From positions 8,323,736 to 8,387,735 of the forward strand of contig OY783192.1 in the NCBI GenBank assembly GCA_963678675.1: DNA of 64,000 bases, in the 5' to 3' direction. Made by a program: the position numbers and the translations under genes. The notes beneath the pieces were generated by a model. That model had not been told where the DNA came from. It saw nothing but the letters and a program-made list of their open reading frames with translations, and did not search any database. This stretch comes from Xiphydria camelus. Taxonomy: Eukaryota; Arthropoda; Insecta; Hymenoptera; Xiphydriidae. This document shows, in pieces, positions 9,701 to 20,097 of the stretch (position 1 is the stretch's first letter; each line of letters opens with the position of its first letter).

Positions 9701-11293
9701 ATGATAGCAAGTTGTGTGGCCATTGCATTAGGTATAGTTTCAAATAAGAAGGAGAAAAAGAAGCGCAAGTGAATGAAGGAATGGTTTAAAGAAAAAAATA
9801 AGTAAACTCATGAAAATCTGTTAAGTGAACTAAGAATTAGTGAACCAAGTGATTCTCAAAACTTGTTGCGACTAGATAGTACATTATTTGATGAACTCTT
9901 GAGAATGGTTAAATCTGAAATTCAAAAAAGGAATACTCTATAAAGCGAGATGCTATCCCTCCAAGTCGGCGTTTATCAATAACACTACCTTATCTAGCTA
10001 CTGGAAATAATTTTGAAGATTTAACATGCACATGTGCTGTATCTCCACAATCCATAGGCATAATTGTAATGGAAACTTCCACAGCTATGATAAGCTGCCT
10101 AAAGGATTACATAAAGGTAAGTAAAATACAACGATTATTTTAAAAATTATACAAAATTTATTTTATATGTAGCAATTTACATTTTGTTGAAAATTTTCAA
10201 AATATTGAGAAATATAATTAGAGGGCCCTGGAAGTGGTTCCGTGTGCCCAGGGGTTGAGGTTATGCATGTAGGGTTATCATAATAGGCGGGACTTGGTTG
10301 CATAGTGGTATATGGTGTAGATGTGCGACTAAAAGAATTAATTTGTACAGAATCCCTGTGCAGGGTGCCCATTTGGCCTTCAAACAATATATCATTAATG
10401 GCCTTTTTTGCAAACATTTGTTACTGCGGCGTCATTTTCTGGAGTTCTACTGCCAAAGCCGAAGCATTTTGTCAAAGTCAGTTTGAGGTTGTTTAAGGTG
10501 TTTGCGTGCTATAGAGATATTAATTCTTCGGACTCATCAAGTTTCCTTGCCTTCTTTTTTTGAGGACCACTGTTGCGCTGTAAATTAATATATATATTTT
10601 AAATAAACCTCTCATTACCTTTCTGTGAGTAATAATTTTGTTATTATTTTATAATTTTATTTTATTTTATAATTTTATTTTATTTGTAATTGCAGTTGCC
10701 AGCGACAGAAGCTGAATGGAAAGCTATTGCGAATGGATTTAATGATTAATGTTTCCTTAAATGCGCTATGTGCCGTTTGAAGTTAAGATATTTCTCATAT
10801 GAATAAAGCTTATTTTTCCATTAGACTTTTATTTTTTAATTCAAACAATTTATGTCACTAAACTGCTATTAACAATTTTTGGCACATAAACTAATTAGAA
10901 GTTACACTCTTCAATTATAAAAAGTTTTTTAGTATTGATATAATGGCAGTTGTAAATTGCAATTATGAATTTATTATGGTAGATGCTGGTATAAATGGGG
11001 GAATATCAGACGGAGGTGTCTTGGTTTATACTGCATTTGGAAAAGCATTATCAGATAAATTACTTCAAATCCCAAAACCTGCTCGATTACCAAATAGTGA
11101 AAAGATACTACCTTTTGTCTTTGTCGGGGATGACGCTTTTGCACTGACGGACAATTTCATGAAACCTTATAGTCAAACAGGATTAACCGTGGAAAAAAGA
11201 ATTTTCAATTATCGACTAACAATAAGTCGTGAACTTCGCGTTGTAGAAAATGCATTTAGGATTTTAGTTAATAAATTATTTAGTCAAATTTAA
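9701..11293 (+). pseudogene. PIF/Harbinger transposase (HARBI1-like), degenerate
   Basis: Exon 1 (9701-10116) encodes a Harbinger N-terminus: a basic stretch, HENLLSELRISEPSD, then after a frameshift AIPPSRRLSITLPYLATGN and SPQSIGIIVMET. It ends at a consensus donor (AAG/GTAAGT). The acceptor is at 10693-10695 and exon 2 starts LPATEAEWKAIANGF. A degenerate gap (10750-10942) has lost the segment with the first catalytic Asp. The rest (10943-11293) keeps GGISDGGV, VGDDAFAL and RRVVENAF-like ELRVVENAFRI, the region with the last two acidic residues. At least three stops plus the frameshift make it dead. Confidence 0.8.
10163..10560 (-). pseudogene. Harbinger accessory (MADF/BESS-like) protein fragment
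   Basis: It lies antisense inside the intron of the transposase. The longest clean piece (10163-10417) starts [17 protein letters not shown] and ends in a Pro/Ser/Thr-rich tail. Upstream, across an in-frame TAA and a frameshift, are ALAVELQKMTP and KKKARKLDESEELIS. Together these resemble the C-terminal BESS-type interaction motif and tail of the Myb/MADF protein that PIF/Harbinger elements encode beside the transposase. The N-terminal DNA-binding domain was not found. Confidence 0.55.
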
Positions 11294-11901
11294 AAAATTA
11301 AAAGACAGCATAGGAAAGTCGGAAGTCATTCGACGCTGAAAAGAACTTAAATGAAAACGACGAAAAGAATATAATTGAGCACTGTAATAATCAACTTCTA
11401 TCGCGGAATTGGTAAGCTTTAGCAAACATTTTTGACAAATTCTTAGAGTAAAAAGAGACTAGGCGGAAGAATCATAGATATCAGAAGGTACGGAGTTCGG
11501 CATAGAAATACCTATACGAGGCTGAGAAATATGAATTCAAATGTCGGAAATTAACATTTGTCGAGTACTGTTGGAATCGACTTGTAATTCGTACTCAAGT
11601 AGGCTGTTATATTTGCAATATTTTGTACGAGAAAAAATAAACTCATACCGCCCATAGAAAATATTGCAAATATAACAGTAAACATGCTGGAGTCCAAAAT
11701 ATAGGTGTGTACATATATAACATTGAATTTTGACTTCAAATATTCGACACGATCCAGAAAAGAATATTTTTGGGAAAGGTAACACTTGGCCTACTCCTCA
11801 TTTGTACGTCGGATTATATGCAACAGGTGCAAACGGGCGAAAATTCAACCCTGGATATCTCGGACTTCCGGTTATGCAAATCGAATTTTCGATGGCTTGT
11901 T
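11294..11901. other. No gene recognised; one hairpin
   Basis: AT-rich sequence. A perfect 21-bp inverted repeat (CTGTTATATTTGCAATATTTT at 11604-11624 and its complement at 11658-11678) forms a stem with a 33-base loop. Confidence 0.6.
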
Positions 11902-12395
11902 GTATTCGCATTAATAATTACATTACTTTTATATTATAATAAATAACTATTACAAGTAAAAACTGGAAGATGCACGCTGGTCCTTTAAATCCGGATATTA
12001 AAAAATTAATAGATACGTTTTGTGCGTCAAGTCAACCGGTCCAAATTTTGTTAAAGAAGTTTTTCTGAAATCACGCTCGTTTGGAAGATATATGCTACTG
12101 TCCACGGTGGTTGGGACACCCCGTGTAGAATATAAATTTACATCTGACAGAAGTAAATTTTATACAGTATAGTATTCGCGTTGATAATTACATTACTTCT
12201 GCATTATAATAAATATCTGTTATAAGTCCAAACTAAAAGATGCACGCCGGTTCTTGAAATGGGAAGTGGATATTAAAATAGTATTAGGTACGTTTTGTGC
12301 GTCAAGTCAGACGGTATCATTTTTGTAAAAAAAGTTTTTCTGAAATCACGCATGTTTGAGAGATATATGCTACTGTCCATGGTGGTTGGGACACT
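11902..12395. repeat. Two ~220-bp direct repeats
   Basis: The copies at about 11902-12119 and 12172-12395 share GTATTCGC, AATTACATTACTT, AGATGCACGC, GTACGTTTTGTGCGTCAAGTC-like, GTTTTTCTGAAATCACGC and GATATATGCTACTGTCCA, ending GGTGGTTGGGACAC. They are diverged, with small indels, and separated by ~50 bp. No coding potential is seen. They may be decayed copies of one mobile element. Confidence 0.75.
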
Positions 12396-13290
12396 TTGTA
12401 TGTAGGCGATCCAGACGACAATGCACAATCACCATAATAAAATAAAAATAATATTTAATTCACATCGAATCACTCGTAATAATTTTAAGTATAATATAAT
12501 ATTATAGAAAATGTGTTATTCCTCAGAAGCTTTTATTGTACGTCCTCATTGAAAGCTTCAGCACGCTCGAAAAAATGTACGTTAGAAACATTATATAAAA
12601 AGTGCCGAGTAGGCAAACAAAATGTTATATGGTTACACCTTATATCCTATCCTACAGACATAGAATTCTAATACACGCGCGATAATCGATTTCGGAACCC
12701 TCTCTATAAATAAATCCCTAAAATCTCAATTCGCGCCGATAAAATGCATAAAACATTCAGCAAGTATCGAGAGTACCCCAGCCGGGGTGATGGAAGAAAG
12801 CGCGGGGGTAAGGTATTAAATTTCATTTTAAATGGTGGAACCCTGTCAGTCCCTGTGTCTCCGCAGATGTTGCCGTCATATTCGTCTCTCACGCGTTTTC
12901 TTCCCTCCGTATTCAGGGGATATACCCCATATCTCACCGTACTACTGACACACCAGAATGCAGACGCGTAGCTTGAGCGCGTCTATATCGCGCGTGAATA
13001 CTAGAAGGCGACCAATAAGAGTGGATCGTCCCTAGACGGGATCCGTCGAGACACTCTCACTTCATATTCTTGATAAGATAGTGCTCGATTTCCGCGCGAA
13101 TCGTCTCACAAGATTTTCGCTAATTCGATGGAAAAAGGAAGAAAAGAGCGAGACGTCAAATTTTATCTCGACAGACGCAAGATAAACACGGGATATCCGA
13201 ATATGGATGTATGTACAGCTGTTGGATGTCGATCAACTGTGGAGATATATTGGGATTCTTTTTTCTATCGTTCTCCGTTGCTCGACGATA
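12396..13290. other. No gene recognised
   Basis: Short frames exist on both strands around 12700-12970 but overlap each other and match no motif I know. No repeat structure was seen. Confidence 0.5.
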
Positions 13291-13510
13291 CACTGAGAAA
13301 AAAATTTGCTTGATGGAGATAAGCGTGTTTTTGGATAGTCCTAAGAACAGTTATTCCAGTTGAATGAATACCTATTTGACCCAAATAATAATCAGTTAAG
13401 TCAATAATATTTATTTATGTCCAATCGATATTCCTTCTAATTGAATAAATGTGCTCTTAGAACTATTGAGAAACTCGTTTAATTGACTCTAGTACATTTT
13501 TTTCTCTGTG
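13291..13510. mobile_element. 220-bp MITE with TA target duplication
   Basis: The termini are CACTGAGAAAAAAAT and, inverted, CACAGAGAAAAAAAT, flanked by TA at 13289-13290 and 13511-13512. The interior is AT-rich and non-coding. Size, TIR and TA duplication fit a Tc1/mariner-derived MITE. Confidence 0.75.
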
Positions 13511-14130
13511 TATGTGCGGGAAAACGATAAAAGCAATCTCTTTATTCCGAAAGTATTGCACAGAAAAGAATAATTCTATTGAATCAGCCAATCCCGAGTA
13601 TTTGATACTGTGTTTACCATTTCAACAAAATATTTAGCTATTATAGAAAATGTCTTACACCCGTAGCAGTTCTGCTAAATTCAGTTTAGCGATTTCTGTT
13701 TACTGACGATAAACTTATTTCACTAAAGTAAAAACTCATTTTGGACCTAGAGCAAAACATATTTTAGCTTACACAAATTTTGTTGTTATAGCAAATGCAT
13801 TTGCTAACGGTATACTCACAGGTTAGGTTCATACGAGGATCTATCATCTAGATACCCGTGTAGAAAATAGCTTAAGAATTCCTGAAAAAATATTATGAAA
13901 GTCCCGAATGGGATTAGCTGTGAAATTCGTAATAGGAACTTCCACATTAGCGCCCTATGAGGGCCTACCGGTGGAATAATCACGTCTCCATACTGCAATA
14001 ATATTTAACGAAACCCAAGTATCTAACCAATCTAAGACGATTTGACCTTATAATAATAGCAATAAAGAATTAATAGCTAACAATAAATATTTGTATATAC
14101 ATTGCAAGTAGTTAAGCTAGGACAGTTCGA
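13511..14130. other. No gene recognised
   Basis: AT-rich sequence with no frame or repeat that I can support. Confidence 0.5.
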
Positions 14131-14800
14131 CGCCATCAATCCGGACGAGTTGCCTACTTTCAGGGGCAGTCGGCAACTTACCGACGGAGCGCAGTCTAGT
14201 TGCGCGCTTTCAGGGGCGGGTTGTTACCGACTTAGATCTGCCCTACCGACGGGGCTCTGACTTACCGATGGGACACGAGCGGCCTTTTTTAATTTTACCC
14301 CGACGAAGAGCCGCCATTGGTTGAACCTCCACACCCCGACCTCTGTCATTGAGCAAGGTTAACGCCAGGTGTCGCCATCGTCGGCGGTGAAGTGCGCATG
14401 AGTCGTGATGGGAAATGTGAATTCGCGCATCTCGCGGCCTCCGATTGGCCAAACCCCCACTCCCCGACCTCAAGACGTCGCCACCGCCGGTGGCAGTCAC
14501 AGCGTATCAACACCACGTGGCGCCACAGCCGGCGACGGGCATTTTGAATTTTACTCCGACTAAGCGCCGCGATTGGTCGAACCCCCACACCCCAACCTCG
14601 CTCGCAGCGCAACCTCGCGCGCAGCGCCATCTCGCATTTTCCGACCTGACCCGCAGCGCCACCCCACGGATGTCGACCTGACCCGCAGCGCAACCCCGCG
14701 AACCCCCACTCCCCGAACTCGTTTGCGCGGCCCGCCACTCCCCACAGCGCTGCTGAAGAGCTCTCGCGTTCGCCGACCTGGACGGCTATTCTATAACTGA
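14130..14800. repeat. GC-rich diverged tandem repeat with CCAAT-like boxes
   Basis: Composition changes sharply to GC-rich. TTCAGGGGC and ACCGACGG recur at 14155-14275. A ~60-bp block ending ATTGG...CCCCGACCTC recurs near 14285, 14414 and 14540, spaced about 130 bp, each with an ATTGG (inverted CCAAT). A 30-bp tandem pair CGACCTGACCCGCAGCGC lies at 14643-14690. Frames here are low-complexity by-products. It could be LTR/promoter sequence of an unidentified retroelement or a CpG-rich satellite. Confidence 0.6.
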
Positions 14801-15738
14801 GTGAAAGCCTGTTCCCGTGAGAAGTGGGCGGAGTTCACTGGAAAAGTAAGGAGACTCCTAGTCGCTATTCTCTAACTGCGGGAGTACGAAAATCGGGTGA
14901 ACGTAGTTCCCGGGAGAATCGGTCTGCTCGGTCGGTCTATTCGGGACGGCGATTCTAACCTATGTATCTACTTCTGTGACAGTGTGCCGCAGTTTACAGT
15001 TGGTTAATTTGCGTATTCCAACAAACGATACACAGTGGTCCGGCGATCTAAGCAAACGCGGTCATGAGTATATTAATGACTTACATAACTGATTTGTGCG
15101 ATGTAAATTTGTGTCTTAGTTATAAAAAGATATACTTGTATATAAGAACTTTTTCCAGAGGTGGTAATAGGAAAAGTAGTTCGAAAAAATAATTTAACAA
15201 AAAGCACATTTCCCTAATGCTTACAATAAAAGTCAAAAGCAGCTTAATAATTAAAAAAGATACAGGTATTATACAGGTAAGTACCTAGTATTATTCAAAA
15301 ATATGCATACTTGAAAACGTATACTTATAAAACGTACCTGAAACCAAGCAAATTGTTTTAAATAGAGAAAACTGATTTCGTAACAATAAGACTGCGAAAC
15401 CGTAAAAGTTCAATAAATTAAAATGGGACAAGAATGGCATGTAAAATGTTATATAATAATCAAGGGCATGCTTCAAGCTATAACTTAAACCAAAAAATGT
15501 ACGTATCTGAGCTTAGCATCATAGTAAGCAGTTACGAATATTATGGACTTTTGACCTATTTCGGAACCAGTGTGCGATGGTCGGAATTCTGATTAACGAT
15601 CCTTAGTAATTAGTATCACCGCGATATACAGGGTGTAACAGAGTAAGAGTGTTACAACGTGAAACTGTAGATTCCTTATGAAAGAAGAAAAAGATTTTTC
15701 CTCTTACAAAAATTTTCTGCAGGCTGTCGTTTTCGATA
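14801..15738. other. No gene recognised
   Basis: Ordinary AT-rich sequence. From 15620 it starts with ATATACAGGGTGTAACAGAG, resembling a single terminus of the CAGGGTG elements, but no partner end was found. Confidence 0.5.
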
Positions 15739-15846
15739 TAGGGTAAAACAGGGTGAGTTGGCGAATGAAGTTGGCCCCTCGTTTCTATGGAAAGTAATGG
15801 AAACGAGGGGCCGACTTCATTGGCCAACTCACCCCGTTTTACCCTA
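15739..15846. repeat. Hairpin MITE, ~108 bp
   Basis: The arms at 15739-15785 and 15801-15846 are almost perfectly complementary (TAGGGTAAAACAGGGTGAG at the left, its inverse at the right) with a ~15-base loop. TA is present at the left edge. It is non-coding. Confidence 0.8.
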
Positions 15847-15964
15847 CAGGATGTCAACGTTTTGAACTGCAATTAATTTTGTTCATGTGAAAATAACTGA
15901 AAAATCAAAAAAAAATCTGTTAACATTTACGACTCCCAAATGTACTTATTCATTCGCGCCGCTC

Positions 15965-15986
15965 ACATACACACACACACACACAT
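15965..15986. repeat. (AC)n microsatellite
   Basis: About ten AC dinucleotides. Confidence 0.9.
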
Positions 15987-16036
15987 GCCCATATTTTTTT
16001 CGGGCTATTGACGATGTACGTTTCCATATTTCCAAT

Positions 16037-16345
16037 AGGCATGTGTGGGAAAATCACTCAAAATCTCGATTATTTCTTACAAGATTACGCCCTTATTTCA
16101 CCCCTTTAGCCACCTGCAACACTCATGCCTTTAGTTTTCCGAAGCCAAGTTCTATTAATTAATCATTTAGGGAACAAGGCATGTGTGCGAAAATGGGCAA
16201 CAGACACCCTTTTATTTCTGTTAAGAAAAATCGAATTTTCCATGTTATCCCCAGGGGCCATTCGTAAATTTCGCTTTATTCTACTCAGCATCGGAGTACT
16301 TTTCAACCCCCTTCGAGGCATGTATGCGAAAATGGGGCACCAGAA
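16037..16345. repeat. Three diverged ~140-bp tandem units
   Basis: GGCATGTGTGGGAAAAT (16037), GGCATGTGTGCGAAAATGGG (16178) and GGCATGTATGCGAAAATGGG (16317) mark units of about 140 bp, each followed by TTTAT-rich and CCCC-containing sequence. The units are weakly conserved between these anchors and non-coding. Confidence 0.5.
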
Positions 16346-16658
16346 TCTGTCACTATCTGACGGTCTATAAGCCTGACTATTTATATGAGCTCAAGTTCGA
16401 CTATACACGTAGCGGCAAACCTGTGACAGTCTCTCAGTCAACCATGGCATCAGTACACGACGATTCGATAGCACTAGTAGGTCTTCTTCCCATCCTAGGA
16501 AAAAAGAAAAGAAAACCGCGATAAAAGTGGTGTAAAGAATGGCCCTTGAAAAGAAACCAATACAGTAACATAAATTTGATAAAGATTTGATAAAGAAATT
16601 AAATGTAGAGCCCCAAGATTATCGAAATTATTATTACTATCAATAGTTACTCCTTTAA
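16346..16658. other. No gene recognised
   Basis: No frame with a recognisable motif. AT-rich 3' flank of the minus-strand frame that follows. Confidence 0.4.
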
Positions 16659-17012
16659 TTAAGAAGAAGCTATATCGCCAGATGAGCGACTAACAGTTAG
16701 TTCCTTCAGTTTCGCATTTTTAACTGCGGTAAACATTCTGTAGCATGACGTATGGTAACAATCGTGACTATTTACAGAAATCGGAAGATTAAAGTCTGTA
16801 TACAACATATCAAATTTTCTTCCAGCGGATAGAAGCTTGCGACATTTTGTCAATGCGGACTCAGAAAATTGGTTAAGATTTGATTCTGAATTTTTCTCGC
16901 CATCGCGCGCGCGCGCGATATGTATACAACACCTAGGAATAGTTGAAATAACCAGCTGTGGTATGTCCATAGCAGTATTTGAGGTACTTTGATCCATATT
17001 CTGGAAAAGCAC
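16659..17012 (-). pseudogene. N-terminal fragment of a Cys/His-containing repeat-family protein
   Basis: A 117-codon minus-strand frame. The central part has RCCIHIARA, then KCRKLLSAGRKF, LPISVNSHDCYHTSCYRMFTA. The CCIH..., KC... and YHTSCYRMF spacing resembles the N-terminal Cys/His segment of large multi-copy insect proteins of unknown role (recalled, not searched). The frame stops where such proteins would continue, so this looks like an isolated first exon or truncated copy. A (GC)n tract at 16910-16919 falls within the frame. The function is unknown. Confidence 0.4.
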
Positions 17013-17571
17013 ACGATCGCGCGTGCTGGAAACTCCTTTGACGCGGCTCAGCTACCGACAGAAGCCCGATATTTTTTCTTCAATAAAATATATATAATTT
17101 GAAAGGTGACACTACAAGCTATATTTTGATGCCAATAGATATTAATTTATTTCAATTATTTGCAAGTGAATCATAGTTCAACGGTACCTCACCGTGGTGT
17201 ATGAATACTTTTTCCCCCACTGTATTTTTCGAGTGGGCAAGGATGCCGTTGCTCGTCCCTGGCCATAAAAGGAGTCATGTTGCATCGAATGACGGTTCGA
17301 TTCTTTGTACCTGGATAAGCCAGGTATTAAGTTAATCCGACCGGCCATCTATTAGATTCGTCTTGTCTTCCCTTTACAAAGCTGATTTATTATTCTAAGT
17401 ATAGCGGTATCTATTACAATAGGTATTGTGGGAAATGGCTTCTTCCGATGCGGTCGGTAATTACCCCTTCTCGAGAATGGTGCGAGACTGCGAGCGCACG
17501 TGCAGCCTAGATTCGCCGAAAAATACCCCGTGTCGTTTCGCAGATTCCGAGATAGTCCAGGACATTTAGTA
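17013..17571. other. No gene recognised
   Basis: No convincing frame, tRNA cloverleaf or repeat partner was found. Confidence 0.5.
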
Positions 17572-17855
17572 ATCATCTTCTAAAAATCGAGCTCACCGAC
17601 ATTTTTTTTTAAACTGCTTATTATGATGTATCAATATATGCCTGAAAGTTACGCCACCGACGCACTGGAGCTTCGTGACATATAAGAGGTCAAAGTCCCG
17701 AATTTTGTTATCTCGCTTCCTATCGCTCCAACGTGAAAAATACCTATTACAAAAGTTGAAGATCTCAATTTTTAATACCTAAAAAAACATATTTGACGTA
17801 AATACGCCTAACCATTCTCGAGATATGTAGCTGAATATGTGGAAAAATTAAAAAA
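17572..17855. repeat. Duplicated non-coding segment (partner at 61850-62135, inverted)
   Basis: About 280 bp matches 61850-62135 in reverse orientation, e.g. AAATCGAGCTCACCGACA, GCATATATTG-type and CACTGGAGCTTCGT strings and CATATCTCGAGAA-type sequence, with about 10% differences. It is non-coding and of unknown origin. Confidence 0.8.
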
Positions 17856-17887
17856 TAGCTAAATTCGGGTATGCAACATGTATCGCC

Positions 17888-17960
17888 GCATCCCGTGTGG
17901 AAATGTTCATTGGGCCCCAATTGGGGCCCAATTGGATAACCCTATTTATGCCCAATCAAC
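17888..17960. repeat. GGGCCC/CAATTG palindromic terminus (partner at 22920-23010)
   Basis: ATCCCGTGTGGAAAT is followed by TTGGGCCCCAATTGGGG, a self-complementary run. Near 22920-23010 the inverted counterpart ATTTCCAAACGGGAT abuts CCCAATTGGGGCCTAATTGG. The two could be the ends of one element ~5.1 kb long with later insertions, or two copies of one short terminus. Confidence 0.4.
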
Positions 17961-18325
17961 CTGAAATGTTACTTTTAATGAATAATAAGATTAATAATGA
18001 ATAAGAAGATTAATAATAATTAATAAGATTTTATATTTTCTCATAAAATGTACACGAGTAAAATATAAACGTATTCAAGCGGAACAATGATCGACACAAA
18101 TCATACGCGCGGGTTTCCTTAGTTTTTCATAAGTACAATTTAAGAATTTTCTATTTTAATATTTTATAGATTTATATGCAAGGGGGATTAGGGTGCGATT
18201 AATAATGTAAAAGGCCAAGGCCATACAGTAAGAAATAATAATAATATAAACGTATTCTTCAGTTTTTAGGGCTCTATCATACACTATATACACTACATTA
18301 CATACACTACAATTATTTAAATATA

Positions 18326-19025
18326 CAGGGTGTTACTTAATGATAGGCCGTAATTGCAAGGGCACATTACTGAACCTATTTCCAGTAGAAAAGTTCATAT
18401 TAACATGTGTCCTAAAATGTCTGATTTTCAAGATACAGGACGTCAAAATTTTTAAAAATCGGTTTCTTAATACATAATATCTCAAAGATCCTTGTGCCGA
18501 TTTTGTTGACATTTGGCACTGTTGTTTATTGTAATAAGACGCTAAGTTAACACTAACTAGAAGATAATTATGAGTTCCAGTGGCGTCCCGGGGGACAGTC
18601 TCACGAATAATATATTTTTTCCTTCAAAATGAAGTGAGGTACGAAGTAATGTCAAGAGACAAAAAAGTTGTATTTTTAGCTGCTTAATCTGAAAAAATAT
18701 AAAATTTTTTAAAAAGTCAGTGGCGTACACTTTTTTTGTCAATATTATTCGTGAGATTGTCCCCCGGGACGCCACTGGAACTCATCATTATCTTCTAGTT
18801 AGTGGTAACTTAGCGTCTTATTACAATAAACAACAGTACTAAATGTCAACAAAATCGGCACAAGGATCGTTGAGATATTATTAAAAAAACCGATTTTTTT
18901 TTAACTGACGTACTGTATATTGAAAACCAGACATTTTAGGACACATGTTAATATGAACTTTTCTACTGGAAATTGATTCAGTAATGTGCCCTTGCAATTA
19001 CGGCCTATCATTAAGTAACACCCTG
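18326..19025. mobile_element. 700-bp mariner-type MITE with ~300-bp arms
   Basis: The ends read CAGGGTGTTACTTAATGATAGG and the exact inverse, flanked by TA. The arms at about 18326-18625 and 18735-19025 are near-identical. They include the striking block CAGTGGCGTCCCGGGGGACA, mirrored across a ~110-bp centre. It is non-coding and a strong cruciform candidate. Confidence 0.85.
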
Positions 19026-19087
19026 TATATATACTATGCAAAAAAAACAAGCTCGAAGTCGTGAGCAGACCGGGCAAGCTAAAAATG

Positions 19088-19301
19088 GCGCGTTTTGCCA
19101 GGAGTCGACTCAACTCGAACGATTTGGTAGCTCGACCGTATATAGTCGACTTAAAATTTCTTTGTTATTAGTCGAATCGCATGAAGTCGCAAGACGAGCT
19201 ACTTCGTTCGATTCGACTAATAACAAAGAAATTTTAAGTCGACTATACGGTCGGACTACCAAGTCGTTCGATTTGAGTCGACTCGTGGCAACGCGCTTTA
19301 A
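19088..19301. repeat. 214-bp hairpin element
   Basis: The arms run from GCGCGTTTTGCCAGGAGTCG at the left to its imperfect inverse at the right, through TATAGTCGACTTAAAATTTC, with a ~30-base centre. GTCGACT occurs four times. No target duplication could be assigned. Confidence 0.75.
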
Positions 19302-19384
19302 GAGACTACAAACTACTCGCTGCAGCTACTCGTTCGCGCGTCGTCGTCTGTCGTATTCTCGCCCCCGGCGTTGCCACCTCGGCT

Positions 19385-19817
19385 TCACTGATGCCACGCT
19401 CCGCGATGGACTTCCCTGCCTTCTCGTCGTCCTCCGTCCCAGTCCATTGCGTTAGCCAAAGCCGATCCAATGGCCTCGATGGCTGCTTTCTCTGAAGAAG
19501 GGGCTTCCTTGCTGCTCCTTCGAGTTACGGCATCTGACAAAAAACATTACAAAATGATGTATTGCAATTACTTTGAAAGGTTTTTGCTTCGTAAATATAT
19601 TTCAAAAACAATATATAATTTACATGAACAAATATTAATCACTCTCACCTATTATACACCGATGGAGCCTGAACTCTTTAAGGAGAAACTTGCTAGACGC
19701 TTTGCGGACGTTCGTGAATTTAACAGCCAGATCATTTGCTAAATATTTCTTCACGATGTTCACCACGCTTTTGGAAATATTTCCTTCTACATCCATAAGC
19801 GAGTTGAGAGAAGAAAT
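19385..19817 (-). pseudogene. Two 3' exons of a DUF4806-type gene
   Basis: Two minus-strand exons have canonical splice sites: 19649-19817 (acceptor ACTTGCAG before it, donor AG/GTGAG after) and 19533 down to a TGA at 19385 (acceptor TTTTTGTCAG). The frame joins in phase across the 115-bp intron. The first exon (ISSLNSLMDVEGN ... SVVNIVKKYLANDLAVKF) fits the C-terminal domain called DUF4806 in insect proteins, and the second continues CIIDAVTRRSSK then a short tail. Upstream exons are missing: the inverted-repeat mosaic starts at 19846, just before the acceptor. It is probably a truncated copy. The function of the family is unknown. Confidence 0.5.
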
Positions 19818-19845
19818 CTGCAAGTAAAGTTAAAATTTGTAATAT

Positions 19846-20097
19846 ATGGACGTGCGTCACTTTAAATGGATGAAAATTTTTATCCTTCAACATCCTCCCA
19901 ACCGTGAACTTGCTGATTCTAACCTCTGTTGCCACAGCTCGAATACTCGTTCGAGGGTTATTCCTTATTCTTTCTAGCACAGCATCGATATTTTGCTGCA
20001 CCTTTATTCTTCTGGGACTTCCTAAAATAATTATAAAAACCCTAGGTACATAATTCAGCCCTGGCAAATACAATCTTATCGCGCTATACCTTATCAA
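19846..20097 (-). pseudogene. Tc1/mariner-like transposase N-terminal fragment (left arm)
   Basis: This is the minus-strand mirror of the frame at 20894-21196: NIDAVLERIRNNPR, then VRISKFTVGRMLKD and FHPFKV, a homeodomain-like HTH as in Tc1/mariner transposases. The reading frame degrades after HPFKV. No catalytic domain is present. Confidence 0.6.

Noticed and set aside
14243..14800. Overlapping GC-rich frames on both strands
   Set aside because: They coincide with the diverged tandem repeat and have no recognisable motif.
17220..17340. Possible small structured RNA (GGTTCGATTCTTTG resembles a tRNA T-arm)
   Set aside because: No acceptor stem, anticodon arm or internal promoter boxes could be fitted.
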